From positions 35,435 to 99,434 of the forward strand of contig JADFDS010000005.1 in assembly GCA_018262715.1 (NCBI GenBank): a stretch of DNA of 64,000 nucleotides. The letters run 5' to 3'. Below the pieces are notes generated by a model that was not told where the DNA came from, made no database searches, and worked only from the letters and a program-made list of their open reading frames with translations. The position numbers and the translations under genes were made by a program. The DNA comes from Bacteroidota bacterium. GTDB taxonomy: Bacteria; Bacteroidota; Bacteroidia; Bacteroidales; VadinHA17. Of this stretch, positions 17,885 through 26,946 are shown one piece after another (position 1 is the stretch's first letter; every line of letters starts with the position of its first letter).

Positions 17885-18307
17885 CTACTCAAGTGTTTCA
17901 ATTATTTCAATGGCATCACCGATGCATTTCTCGCACACCTTCTGCGAGAGGCCCTTCCGGGCGATGTTGTCTTTTCCTTCAGGGGTGTTGAGATTCTCTC
18001 CGAGAAGTTCTGAGCACTGGTCTGTTCCGTTACGAACGGTGAAAATCCTGTTGAATTCCTTTACTCTGCCGTATACCGCGGCCTTGTCGCTTTCGGAGGG
18101 GAGGCCTGGCACACCGTGGGCCATGCCGAACCAGATGTATGCACCTGTAACCGCCCCGCATGTCTTCTGCAGTCTTCCCATTCCGCCGCCGAATGCGGCT
18201 GCCGCACTGGCCGCATCACGGCTCCCGCCGGTACAGGCCATCAGCACCGCCTGGGAACAACTGTAGCCCTCACGAAAGTAACCTAAAGCCTTATCTTTTT
18301 TATTCAT
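17885..18307 (-). CDS. C_GCAxxG_C_C family cysteine-rich protein
   Basis: A 140-residue protein with the spaced cysteine signature of the C_GCAxxG_C_C family: C17 (SCSQAV), C25, then AFGGGMGRLQKTCGAVTG with C50, then DQC, and a C-terminal VCEKC pair. Members are thought to bind a redox cofactor or metal and often occur in anaerobes; function is not established. A -7 box at 18320-18327 lies 13 bp upstream of the ATG. It is transcribed toward the TIGR01777 epimerase, suggesting a joint role, but nothing in the sequence defines it. Confidence 0.85.
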   Translation of the reverse strand: MNKKDKALGYFREGYSCSQAVLMACTGGSRDAASAAAAFGGGMGRLQKTCGAVTGAYIWFGMAHGVPGLPSESDKAAVYGRVKEFNRIFTVRNGTDQCSELLGENLNTPEGKDNIARKGLSQKVCEKCIGDAIEIIETLE

Positions 18308-18319
18308 TTACTTTTTTGT

Positions 18320-18327
18320 CAAAAATA
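18320..18327 (-). promoter_or_regulatory. Putative -7 box for the C_GCAxxG_C_C gene
   Basis: On the minus strand the bases read TATTTTTG, matching TAnnTTTG, a short distance before the ATG at 18307. Confidence 0.5.
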
Positions 18328-18427
18328 TTAAAAAAACTTAGGAGCTTCAGTTTCCTTTTTTGATATGATTTTGAAAAGTCCTACTTTTACCGCCTGCATT
18401 AAAGTAGTTTTAAACACATCATTTACA

Positions 18428-19633
18428 ATGGCAAACCAGAAGAAAATCAAAGGAGTGATTGGAATCCTGACGGGAGGAGGTGACGTTCCCGGTCTGAACC
18501 CTGCAATCAGGGCCGTTACCATCAGGGCCAACAGGGAAGGTTATAAGGTGATAGGGCTGCGCAGGGGCTGGGGCGGCATCCTTGAGATAATCAGGGATCC
18601 GAAGGCTGACAACAGCCAGTGTTTCCAGGTCCTTACCGATGACATGGTGAACAGGGCAGGAAGGACAGGTGGCACTTTTCTTCACACATCGCGCACAAGG
18701 CCGAGCCATGTGGCAAAGAACTACGTCCCCGAACATCTTAAGGATACCTACAAGGAAGAGATCAATGACATGACCCCGGAGGTGCTGAAGAACCTCGAAT
18801 GGCTGGGCATTGACTACCTGATCCCCATCGGTGGTGATGACACCCTCAGCTATGGTGTGCATCTCTACAAACACGGAGTGAAGGTTGTGGCCATTCCCAA
18901 GACCATGGACAATGACGTTCCGGGGACTGACTACTGCATCGGGTTCAGCACTTGTGTTACCCGTACGATACAGATGACCAACTCACTTCGCACTTCGGCA
19001 GGGTCACATGAGCGTATCATGGTACTGGAGGTGTTCGGAAGGTATGCCGGTTTCACTGCAATGCTGCCCACCATGGCCGGTGCTGCAAACAGGTGCGTCA
19101 TTCCTGAGTATAAATTTGATATCGAGCAACTTACGAAACTCCTTGTAGAAGACCGCAACTCCAACCCCAGCCGGTATTCGATAGTCCTGGTCTCTGAGGG
19201 CGCCCTGTACAAAGGGGGTGACATGATATTCCAGGACAGTGAGCGTGATGCCTACGGACACGCCAAGCTGGGCGGTATCGGTGACCTTGTGTCAGCAGAA
19301 ATAAAGGAACATTCTGCCAAATTCAACAACGGTAAAACCATAAATATCATCAACCAGAAGCTTGGTTACATGGTCAGGGGCGGTGACCCTGACGCTGTTG
19401 ACTCAATAGTACCGATGGCATTCGGCAACCTGGCCCTTGACCTGATAATGAAGGGTATTCACGGCAGGGTGGTGGTACTCAAGAACGGACGCTATGACAA
19501 TGTGCCGATTGACGTGGTCACCTCCTCCAAGAAGGTTGTGAAGGTTTCCGAGTATTACAACGTCGAAAGGCTCAGGCCTTACTACTCCAATTTTGAGATG
19601 AAGCCCTTCTTCCTTATGGCCGCCGAGTATTGA
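18428..19633 (+). CDS. Phosphofructokinase with pyrophosphate-type signature
   Basis: A 401-residue PfkA-superfamily enzyme converting fructose 6-phosphate to fructose 1,6-bisphosphate. The nucleotide/PPi loop GILTGGGDVPGLN lies at the N-terminus. The phosphoryl-donor motif reads GGDD (D137, D138) rather than GGDG, and the catalytic motif reads PKTMDND with K158 where ATP enzymes have glycine. These two substitutions are the established hallmark of PPi-dependent members, so reversible PPi use is the likelier activity. The ATG at 18428 gives the canonical start. A good intrinsic terminator follows at 19663-19696. Confidence 0.9.
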   Translation: MANQKKIKGVIGILTGGGDVPGLNPAIRAVTIRANREGYKVIGLRRGWGGILEIIRDPKADNSQCFQVLTDDMVNRAGRTGGTFLHTSRTRPSHVAKNYVPEHLKDTYKEEINDMTPEVLKNLEWLGIDYLIPIGGDDTLSYGVHLYKHGVKVVAIPKTMDNDVPGTDYCIGFSTCVTRTIQMTNSLRTSAGSHERIMVLEVFGRYAGFTAMLPTMAGAANRCVIPEYKFDIEQLTKLLVEDRNSNPSRYSIVLVSEGALYKGGDMIFQDSERDAYGHAKLGGIGDLVSAEIKEHSAKFNNGKTINIINQKLGYMVRGGDPDAVDSIVPMAFGNLALDLIMKGIHGRVVVLKNGRYDNVPIDVVTSSKKVVKVSEYYNVERLRPYYSNFEMKPFFLMAAEY

Positions 19634-19662
19634 TAACAACTGACAAATCAGACATAAAAAGA

Positions 19663-19696
19663 GTGATGCCCGTCAATCCGTGGCGTCACTTTTTTA
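19663..19696 (+). terminator. Intrinsic terminator after phosphofructokinase gene
   Basis: An 8-bp stem (19663-19670 with 19682-19689, one G-T pair) with an 11-base loop is followed by six T residues. Confidence 0.7.
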
Positions 19697-19702
19697 TTTT
19701 TG
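19695..19702 (+). promoter_or_regulatory. Putative -7 box for rsgA
   Basis: TATTTTTG matches TAnnTTTG and overlaps the end of the upstream terminator. It places transcription start just before the TTG at 19719. Confidence 0.5.
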
Positions 19703-19718
19703 CTGCAGAATCAGGCGA

Positions 19719-20633
19719 TTGAAGAAGGGTATTGTCATAAAATCGACCGGAAGCCGCTACCGGGTGGCTGATGAGGAGGGGAACATATATGAGTGCCTCC
19801 TCCGGGGGCGATTCAGGGTGAGCGGAGCCCGCACCACAAATCCCGTCGCCGTTGGGGATCATGTGACATTTGACGCTGATGAGGGGGTCATCGTGGCCCT
19901 CATGCCCAGGCGGAACTATATTATCCGCAGGGCTTCGAACCTTTCGCGCGAGTCGCAGATAATAGCCGCCAACATTGACCAGGCATTCCTCGTCATAACA
20001 GTGAAGATGCCTGCAACGCCGGTTGAGTTCATTGACAGGTTCCTCGCCACGGCGGAAGCCTATCGCATACCGGCCGTTATTTTAATAAACAAGACTGACC
20101 TCTACGGAGAGGAGGAGATGGCACGTGCGGACCTGATTAAGGATGTCTACGAAAAGATCGGTTACCGCGTGATGATGATCTCGGCCACTGAGGACAGGAG
20201 CCTGGCGGAGGTTGAAGATGCCCTGCGAAACCGGATAACCCTCCTCTCCGGCAATTCGGGGGTGGGCAAGAGCACTCTCCTCAACAGGCTCAATCCGGAG
20301 CTTTCCCTGAAGACAGGCTCCATTTCCGATTACCACGAACAGGGTAAGCACATAACTACCTTTCCGGAGATGCACTCCGTCGCCGACGGCGGTTATGTCA
20401 TTGACACACCGGGCATAAGAGGTTTTGGAGTAATTGACTTCGACCGTAAGGAGATATATCACTTTTTCCCGGAGATCTTCAGGATCTCTTCAGGGTGCAG
20501 GTTCTATAACTGCCTCCACCTTGACGAACCGGGCTGCGCGGTAAGGGAGGCAGTGGCACGCAATGACATAGAACCATGGAGGTACAGAAGCTACATAAGT
20601 ATGATGCTGGAGGACAATGAAAAGTACAGATAA
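19719..20633 (+). CDS. rsgA: Ribosome small-subunit-dependent GTPase A
   Basis: Circularly permuted GTPase that assists late 30S maturation. The order of motifs is diagnostic: G4 (INKTD) comes first, then G1 (SGNSGVGKSTLLN), then G3 (DTPGIRGFG). An OB-fold lies at the N-terminus and a zinc-binding CRFYNCLHLDEPGC segment at the C-terminus. I place the start at TTG 19719 (304 residues, KKGIVIKSTGSRYRV), because the frame upstream of it covers the previous gene's terminator and a promoter box. A GTG at 19680 is possible but unlikely. The next gene starts 27 bp later. Confidence 0.9.
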   Translation: MKKGIVIKSTGSRYRVADEEGNIYECLLRGRFRVSGARTTNPVAVGDHVTFDADEGVIVALMPRRNYIIRRASNLSRESQIIAANIDQAFLVITVKMPATPVEFIDRFLATAEAYRIPAVILINKTDLYGEEEMARADLIKDVYEKIGYRVMMISATEDRSLAEVEDALRNRITLLSGNSGVGKSTLLNRLNPELSLKTGSISDYHEQGKHITTFPEMHSVADGGYVIDTPGIRGFGVIDFDRKEIYHFFPEIFRISSGCRFYNCLHLDEPGCAVREAVARNDIEPWRYRSYISMMLEDNEKYR

Positions 20634-20660
20634 GCGTTATCCTTACGGGACTTATCACCA

Positions 20661-23480
20661 ATGAGAAGAACTTTCATTGCAGCATATATTGCTTTTGTAC
20701 TGTTGATGCTGATCACGGCACTGTTCTATATCAGCCTCTACAGGAACCAGATTGAATACTCGAACAAGCTGCTTGACAGGCAGGTAATGATTGCAGGTTC
20801 TGACATTGACAATACAAGCATGTATATTGTCAGCGACCTGAACGAAATCGATTTTTCCGATGACATCACCCTCTTCTTTTCTGATCCCGGGGTCAATGAG
20901 CGGGCCCGGGAAAAGATGAAACTGTACTACTCGAAGTACGGGGAAATCATCGTCGGTCTTATGTTATACAACACAGATGGTGATGTCTATACCCTTTTCA
21001 AGGACGAAGAGCGGAATTCATGGCTCGACGGATCATACAGGGCTCAGACTGTGCCAACCATACACACCATGGATAAGCTTGAGCCCGACCGTGACAGGTA
21101 CAGGTATTTCCTGCCTGTTCTCAAGGATGGCGAGGCGCTGGGTAACCTGGTTATCACCATTGACTTCCGGCGTTATTTCTCCGGCATTTTTGCCAAATAT
21201 AACCTTGAAAAATACCAGTGGCAATGGGTGATCAATGACACAGGAACGGTTGTGTTCGACAACGGCGGAACCAATACATCCTATGCCGGTGTTGACCGTA
21301 TTTCAGAGTCACTTGCCCGGGGCAATTCCGGGAGGCTGGCGCATACGATGAGAACCGATGGAGGAGAGGCAGAGGAGATACTCTCATCATACTACCCCGT
21401 AAACATCTTCGGACTTGATTTTTGCCTTGTGTTTTCGGCTCATACGGAGTTCTTTCAGAAATACATTGTCAGGAATACCGTAATTCTGGGGCTGCTGACC
21501 ATGCTCACCCTGCTCTTCATCATATTCCTTTTCGGAAGGTTTTTAAGGAAACAGGCAAAGGCCCTTGAGACGAAAACCGCCTCGGAAGCCGGCCTGCTTT
21601 CCATCCTTGACCAGATGCCCGTTGGGTTTATCATTTATAACGAGGGAAGAGAGATCCTTCGTGCCAACAGGCAGGCGGCCGGCCTGTTTGCTTTTGAGGA
21701 TGAGACAGCGATGGCCGGTAAGCTCATGCCTGACCTCTCTAGGAATGAATATGCCATGGACATTGCCGGTGAGCTGGGGCAGGGGAAGGTGATCAGGCTT
21801 CCCGCCCCGGGCGGAGAAAAGATAATTTTCCTCAACAGCATACCTGTTCCATACAAGGGAGGAAACAGCACCCTGGATGCACTCATTGACATCACCTCGC
21901 TTGAGCTGGCGCGCCGACAGGAGGCTGACGCAAATATCGCCAAGTCAGAGCTGCTGGCACGAATGAGTTTCGAGATACGCACTCCGCTCAACGGCATACT
22001 GGGAATGACGGAGATGCTCAACCGGTCAGACCTTCCGGAAGAATCAAAGGAGGTGGCAAGACTGCTCAGGCGATCAGCTGACCTGCTTCTCACCATTATC
22101 AATGATATCTTTGACGTATCGAAAGTTGAGACAGGAAAGATGATTCTTGACGAGATCCCCTTCAGGCTGCGTGATGAGGTGGCTTACTGTATCAACCTGA
22201 TCAGGCGCCAGAACCCGGAGATTCCTGTCAGGTTTGAATCAGAGATAGAACAGTCAGTGCCTGAAAACATCATAGGTGATCCATACAGGCTGAGGCAGGT
22301 TATCACTAACCTCATGACCAACTCGGTCGCCGGCACACAGTCCGGCCTGATACGGCTCAGCTGCCGTGTCAGAAAGTCGGATGGCAACAGCTTCACGCTT
22401 GAATTCACCCTCACTGACACGGGCAATACCTATACCAGGGCCGAGATAAAGAGGTTGTTCGGTGATTACATCACAACCATCAGCGAGCGGTCTGACTGGA
22501 CCGAGGACCTGAAGCTGGGTCCGGTGCTTGCCAGGCAGCTCACCGAGCTGATGGGCGGCGAACTTACGGCAGAGAGCCCTGCGATGAAGGATACCTCGGG
22601 GCAGGAGAAGGGCCTCAGGGTTACCTTCACCATCAATGTTCATCTCAATGAAAAGATATCCAAGAATATAGAGCTTGGAATGTACGCTGACCCCGGCGAC
22701 ATACGCACACTGGTGATTACCGGCCCGCATGGACGAGATGACGACTTCCTGAGCATCATGCATCGCGTGGGACTGCCTGTCTCGGTGACCAGCTTCCAGA
22801 AGCATACAGCTTCACAGATCAGGGCGGGACTGAAAAGCGGTACGGGAAGAAACATTTTGCTTGTACTGTTCGATGAGCCGGACAATGACGGTTTTGAGGC
22901 AGCAAAGGTACTTATGGATGAGGGCCTTACCTCCGAACATATTGTTCTGATGTTTACCTCAAGGGATCCGAAGGGACATTACGCCAGGTGCGTTGACCTG
23001 GGTATAGACCATCTTCTGGTCAAGCCGTTTGCCCCGGAGGATCTGATGAGCGTCCTCAGGGAGCACTTCCCGGCGCTGAAGGAACTGGCGGCCAGGTTAA
23101 ATTCCGCTAAAACTGATGTCCCTGTGGTACTTGTCGTTGATGACAATTACCTTAACAGGAAGGTTGTGGGCTCCCTGCTCAGGGTACTGGGGGTGGGCGC
23201 CGAGTTTGCATCGGGCGGTGCCGAAGCTGTTGATATGGCCGGGGAGAAATCATATGACATCATCCTGATGGACCTTATAATGCCTGAGACAGACGGGTTC
23301 GAGGCCTCGCGGATCATTCTCGGTAAAAATCCGTCCACTCAGATAGTGGCCCTTTCCGCGGATAATATGCCCGAAACCAGGCTGAAAGTCGAACAGAGCG
23401 GCATGAAGGAGCTCCTTGCCAAGCCTGTCACTGTTGAGGAGCTCAGGAGGGTGATAGACAGGTACCACAAGCCCTCATAA
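20661..23480 (+). CDS. Hybrid sensor histidine kinase/response regulator with degenerate kinase core
   Basis: A 939-residue membrane regulator. TM helices near 5-25 and 273-295 flank a roughly 245-residue periplasmic sensor, followed by a PAS-like region (about 305-420), HisKA, HATPase_c, and two receiver domains. The H-box reads SFEIRTPLN: the phospho-accepting His is Phe437 (codon TTC at 21969-21971). The ATPase domain also lacks the GTGLGL G2 box, although the N-box is partly kept. The second receiver is canonical, with an acidic pair, D871 in LMDLIMP and AKP lysine; the first is divergent. It probably receives phosphate from another kinase. mnmH follows 2 bp later. Confidence 0.88.
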   Translation: MRRTFIAAYIAFVLLMLITALFYISLYRNQIEYSNKLLDRQVMIAGSDIDNTSMYIVSDLNEIDFSDDITLFFSDPGVNERAREKMKLYYSKYGEIIVGLMLYNTDGDVYTLFKDEERNSWLDGSYRAQTVPTIHTMDKLEPDRDRYRYFLPVLKDGEALGNLVITIDFRRYFSGIFAKYNLEKYQWQWVINDTGTVVFDNGGTNTSYAGVDRISESLARGNSGRLAHTMRTDGGEAEEILSSYYPVNIFGLDFCLVFSAHTEFFQKYIVRNTVILGLLTMLTLLFIIFLFGRFLRKQAKALETKTASEAGLLSILDQMPVGFIIYNEGREILRANRQAAGLFAFEDETAMAGKLMPDLSRNEYAMDIAGELGQGKVIRLPAPGGEKIIFLNSIPVPYKGGNSTLDALIDITSLELARRQEADANIAKSELLARMSFEIRTPLNGILGMTEMLNRSDLPEESKEVARLLRRSADLLLTIINDIFDVSKVETGKMILDEIPFRLRDEVAYCINLIRRQNPEIPVRFESEIEQSVPENIIGDPYRLRQVITNLMTNSVAGTQSGLIRLSCRVRKSDGNSFTLEFTLTDTGNTYTRAEIKRLFGDYITTISERSDWTEDLKLGPVLARQLTELMGGELTAESPAMKDTSGQEKGLRVTFTINVHLNEKISKNIELGMYADPGDIRTLVITGPHGRDDDFLSIMHRVGLPVSVTSFQKHTASQIRAGLKSGTGRNILLVLFDEPDNDGFEAAKVLMDEGLTSEHIVLMFTSRDPKGHYARCVDLGIDHLLVKPFAPEDLMSVLREHFPALKELAARLNSAKTDVPVVLVVDDNYLNRKVVGSLLRVLGVGAEFASGGAEAVDMAGEKSYDIILMDLIMPETDGFEASRIILGKNPSTQIVALSADNMPETRLKVEQSGMKELLAKPVTVEELRRVIDRYHKPS

Positions 23481-23482
23481 CA

Positions 23483-24520
23483 ATGGCATTCTCCCCGAAT
23501 AAACTGCCGGCTGATGAATTCCTGCAACTCAGGGCCTCCCTGCCGGTTGCAGACGTCAGATCACCCTGTGAATATGCCGTGGGACATGTCCCCGGTGCAG
23601 TAAACATTCCACTCTTCGATGATTCCCAGAGGGCAGAGGTGGGAACAATTTACAAGCGGGAGGGCAACGCCACGGCTGTGATTAGGGGCATTGACCTTGC
23701 AGCACCTCAGATGTCAGGCAAACTGAAATCAGGGCTGGAACTTGCTGCCGGCGGAAGGCTTCTGGTTTACTGCTGGCGGGGTGGTATGAGGTCAGAGGCA
23801 ATGGCATGGCTCTTTTCCCTGGGAGGAATCGAACCCCTGGTGCTCAGGGGAGGTTACAAGGCATTCAGGAATCATATCCTTGGTGATCTGGGAAGGGAAA
23901 GGAAGTATGTTATCCTCGGGGGGCTTACCGGAAGCGGCAAGACCGGGATACTGAGATATATGAAGTCTGCCGGAGAGCAGGTTACCGATCTCGAGGGTCT
24001 TGCATCACACAGGGGCTCTGCTTTTGGCGCACTCGGGCAGGCGCCGCAGCCTGCCTCGGAACACTTTGCCAACCTGCTTTATGATGACCTCAGCGCACAC
24101 CGGGCGGAATCGCCGGTATGGCTTGAGGATGAGAGCCGGAATATCGGAACGGTATTCATGCCCGACTGTTTCTTTGAACGGATGCAATCAGCTCCTGTGA
24201 TTGCCCTGATGATGAGCATCGAAACACGTATGCCCAGACTGGTCAGGGAATATACCTCATTCCCGGTTGAGGAGATAATGGCTTCAGTGATGAAAATCTC
24301 AAAACGGCTGGGAGGAGACCGGACCCGTGAAGCCCTTGACGCCCTTAAATGCGGGGACTACCCCACGGCCATCAGAATCACTCTTGAGTATTATGATAAG
24401 TCATATCATTACGGGCTGTCAAAGAGACCCCGGGATCAGGTTATCTACATTAACACTGAAACTGATGACGAGGCTGTGAACGCCGCCCTGGCAATGGAGG
24501 CTGCGGAAGGGCTGACGTGA
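23483..24520 (+). CDS. mnmH: tRNA 2-selenouridine synthase
   Basis: Enzyme that replaces the sulfur of 2-thiouridine at the wobble position of some tRNAs with selenium via a geranylated intermediate. An N-terminal rhodanese domain holds the catalytic C97 in VYCWRGGMRS, and a P-loop domain begins with GLTGSGKT (about 147-154). At 345 residues it matches the SelU/MnmH family in length. It starts 2 bp after the hybrid regulator and ends 2 bp from the convergent U32 gene. Its selenophosphate donor, SelD, is not encoded in the window. Confidence 0.92.
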   Translation: MAFSPNKLPADEFLQLRASLPVADVRSPCEYAVGHVPGAVNIPLFDDSQRAEVGTIYKREGNATAVIRGIDLAAPQMSGKLKSGLELAAGGRLLVYCWRGGMRSEAMAWLFSLGGIEPLVLRGGYKAFRNHILGDLGRERKYVILGGLTGSGKTGILRYMKSAGEQVTDLEGLASHRGSAFGALGQAPQPASEHFANLLYDDLSAHRAESPVWLEDESRNIGTVFMPDCFFERMQSAPVIALMMSIETRMPRLVREYTSFPVEEIMASVMKISKRLGGDRTREALDALKCGDYPTAIRITLEYYDKSYHYGLSKRPRDQVIYINTETDDEAVNAALAMEAAEGLT

Positions 24521-24522
24521 GT

Positions 24523-25785
24523 TCACCCGTTTTTCAGAGACGAGGCGTCAACCCACCTGAAAACCTTGTCTGACCGCCTCACAATTCCATCTGTTTTCAC
24601 CGAGCACAGTTCTCCCTTCAGGACTGTTTCCGCTTCATTCTCCGAAGCATCTCTCAGTTCTTTTACTGTAATCTCCACTATTCCGGTTGACGGACCGGTG
24701 ATTACCAGCTCGTCACCGGCGGAGAGGTCTCCGGTCTCAAGCTTTATCTCGGCAACTCCCGCTTTTCTAAAATAGTTGGTCACCTTCCCGAGGTAGATTT
24801 TTCTTTTTGTGGCTGACGAGCCGTAGGAAGTGCTCCATTCCCCGAGTTTCCGGCCCAGGTAGTAGCCGTCCCAGAATCCCCTGTTGAATACCGTCTCAAG
24901 CTGCCTCATCCACTCCTCAACCTTTTCCTGTCCGAAGGTTCCGTCAGCCACTGCAGCTGCCGCCTCGCTGTAGCACCGGGTGACTGTCTTAACATATTCC
25001 GGAGGCCGGGCCCGGCCCTCGATCTTGAGCACTCTTGCCCCGGCGTCAATGATCTGGTCAAGGAAACTGATTGTGCAGAGGTCTTTGGGTGACATGATAT
25101 ACTGGTTATCAATGTCGAGTTCATAGCCTGTCTCCCTGTCGCTGACGGTATATCCGCGCCTGCACGTCTGGTAGCAGTTGCCCCTGTTGGCTGAGGCATT
25201 GTACTCGTGCAGGCTGAGATAACATTTCCCGGAGATTGCCATGCAGAGCGCACCGTGCACGAACATTTCCAGCTTCATTGGTCCGCCTCCCGGGCCACGT
25301 ATATCATCGCTTATGATGGTATCATGTATTTTCTTTACCTGCTGAAGGTTAAGCTCCCTTGAGAGGACAGCCACATCAGCCCACTGTGAATAAAACTTCA
25401 GTGATCCGGCGTTGGAAATATTGAGCTGGGTTGAGAGATGGACTTCAATTCCCGCCTCCCTGGCGGCAAGGATTGCGGCCTGGTCGGTGGCTATGACTGC
25501 TGTTATGCCGGCAGCAGCAGCGGCAGCCAGCACCTCTTTCATCTCACTCACCTCCTCGTCATAGACAACGATGTTCAGCGTGAGGTAGCTCCTGAGGCCG
25601 TGTTCCCTGCAGAGTGCAACTATGCCGGGCAGCTCGGCACTGGTGAAGTTATGCGATGAGCGGGCCCTCATGTTAAGCTTCTCCACACCGAAATAAACCG
25701 AGTCAGCCCCTCCCTGTATCGCAGCTCTCAGTGCCTCCCGCGAGCCGGCCGGGGCCATTACCTCTATGTCGTTTCGCCTGATCAT
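24523..25785 (-). CDS. Peptidase U32 family protein (RlhA/TrhP-like)
   Basis: A 420-residue U32 protein. The N-terminal EVMAPAGSREAL and GADSVYFG blocks and the cysteine cluster around 180-210 (GALCMAISGKCYLS ... GNCYQTC) are typical. Cysteines of this kind carry an iron-sulfur cluster in RNA-hydroxylating members such as RlhA (23S rRNA) and TrhP (tRNA), so RNA hydroxylation is a more likely role than collagenase activity. It ends the minus-strand operon pepE-asmA-histidine kinase-U32, 12 bp after the kinase. Which RNA is modified cannot be told. Confidence 0.87.
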   Translation of the reverse strand: MIRRNDIEVMAPAGSREALRAAIQGGADSVYFGVEKLNMRARSSHNFTSAELPGIVALCREHGLRSYLTLNIVVYDEEVSEMKEVLAAAAAAGITAVIATDQAAILAAREAGIEVHLSTQLNISNAGSLKFYSQWADVAVLSRELNLQQVKKIHDTIISDDIRGPGGGPMKLEMFVHGALCMAISGKCYLSLHEYNASANRGNCYQTCRRGYTVSDRETGYELDIDNQYIMSPKDLCTISFLDQIIDAGARVLKIEGRARPPEYVKTVTRCYSEAAAAVADGTFGQEKVEEWMRQLETVFNRGFWDGYYLGRKLGEWSTSYGSSATKRKIYLGKVTNYFRKAGVAEIKLETGDLSAGDELVITGPSTGIVEITVKELRDASENEAETVLKGELCSVKTDGIVRRSDKVFRWVDASSLKNG

Positions 25786-25797
25786 TTCTGTCCTTAA

Positions 25798-26943
25798 TCA
25801 GCCCTGTTTTTTCAGCATTATCCTCATACAGCAGCCGTGGCCCGGCTCGGAGCGGAGCACGAAAATCTTTCCCTTATGGTATTCTTCGACGATCCTTTTG
25901 GAGAGGGAGAGGCCGAGGCCCCATCCCCGTTCCCTGGTGGTGTAACCGGGTTTAAAAATAGTCTTGAAATCCTTCCTTGGAATCCCCTTACCGGTATCCT
26001 CGACGTCAATAAAGGCTTCGGCGTTGTTCTCGCTCAGCCTGACGGTGATCTGGCCTGTGCCCTTCATGGCATCGGCGGAGTTCTTTACCAGGTTCTCGAT
26101 GACCCACCCGAGTAGTACGGCGTTGAGGGGTACTGCCGTGCATCCGGTCGTCTCATCAGCCACTGTCAGGTCAATGGTTGAGGCAATTCTTTTCCTCAGG
26201 TAAGATGCTGTGGCCCCGGCAAGTGCTGGCAGGTTGTCCGGCACCAGCTTCGGTTTTGATCCTATGAGGGAAAACCTCTCCGCAACGCGGCTCAGCCTGT
26301 CGACGTCGGCAGGAAGCTCCTCTGCTATATCGGTCCCCGGGTACCTGCTGCTTATTATCTCGCTCCATGCCGAGAGAGAGGAGGTGGGTGTTCCCAGCTG
26401 ATGCGCCGTCTCTCTTGACAGCCCCACCCATACCTGGTTCTGTTCAGCCATCCGCGAAGCGCTGAAAGCAACATAGGCCACCCCGATAAACAGAAGTATC
26501 ACGGCCAGCTGCACATACGGATATACCCTCAGCTGACGCAGGAGCGTGCTCTCACGGTAATACAGATGGTTGACAATGCCGTTGGGCAGCTCAATGGAGA
26601 TGGGGTCATTGCGTTTTGCCATTCGTTTCAGTTCGCGGACCATTGCCAGGGTGTCAGTTGCAAGCGCTGCCGGCAGGTTTCTCTGTGAGATGATGCTCTC
26701 CTCTTCGTCTGTGAGTATAACCGGTACTGTGGTGTTATCTTCTATGATGCTGAACAGGAATTCGAAATCGTCAGAAGTAACCAGCCTGCGCGTGGCCTCC
26801 GCCCATTGCTCCGCCTTCTTGCGCTCCTCCTGCTTGAGCCTGTGCACCAGGTCATGGGTATAGATGAGTGACCCGAGGCCGATCACCACCGCAAATATCA
26901 GAAGCAATACCTTCCAGAGAAGTCTTTTCCGGTAGATGTTCAT
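25798..26943 (-). CDS. Membrane sensor histidine kinase
   Basis: A 381-residue kinase with TM helices at about 10-28 and 143-161 enclosing a periplasmic sensor of about 115 residues. The phospho-accepting H181 is in the HQLGTP variant of the H-box common in Bacteroidota. The ATPase domain retains an N-box (NLVKNSADAM), G1 (DTGKGIP) and G2 (GWGLGLSLSKRI), so it looks catalytically complete. No response regulator gene is adjacent: the neighbours are asmA (3 bp upstream) and U32. The cognate regulator must lie elsewhere. Confidence 0.9.
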   Translation of the reverse strand: MNIYRKRLLWKVLLLIFAVVIGLGSLIYTHDLVHRLKQEERKKAEQWAEATRRLVTSDDFEFLFSIIEDNTTVPVILTDEEESIISQRNLPAALATDTLAMVRELKRMAKRNDPISIELPNGIVNHLYYRESTLLRQLRVYPYVQLAVILLFIGVAYVAFSASRMAEQNQVWVGLSRETAHQLGTPTSSLSAWSEIISSRYPGTDIAEELPADVDRLSRVAERFSLIGSKPKLVPDNLPALAGATASYLRKRIASTIDLTVADETTGCTAVPLNAVLLGWVIENLVKNSADAMKGTGQITVRLSENNAEAFIDVEDTGKGIPRKDFKTIFKPGYTTRERGWGLGLSLSKRIVEEYHKGKIFVLRSEPGHGCCMRIMLKKQG

Positions 26944-26946
26944 GGG

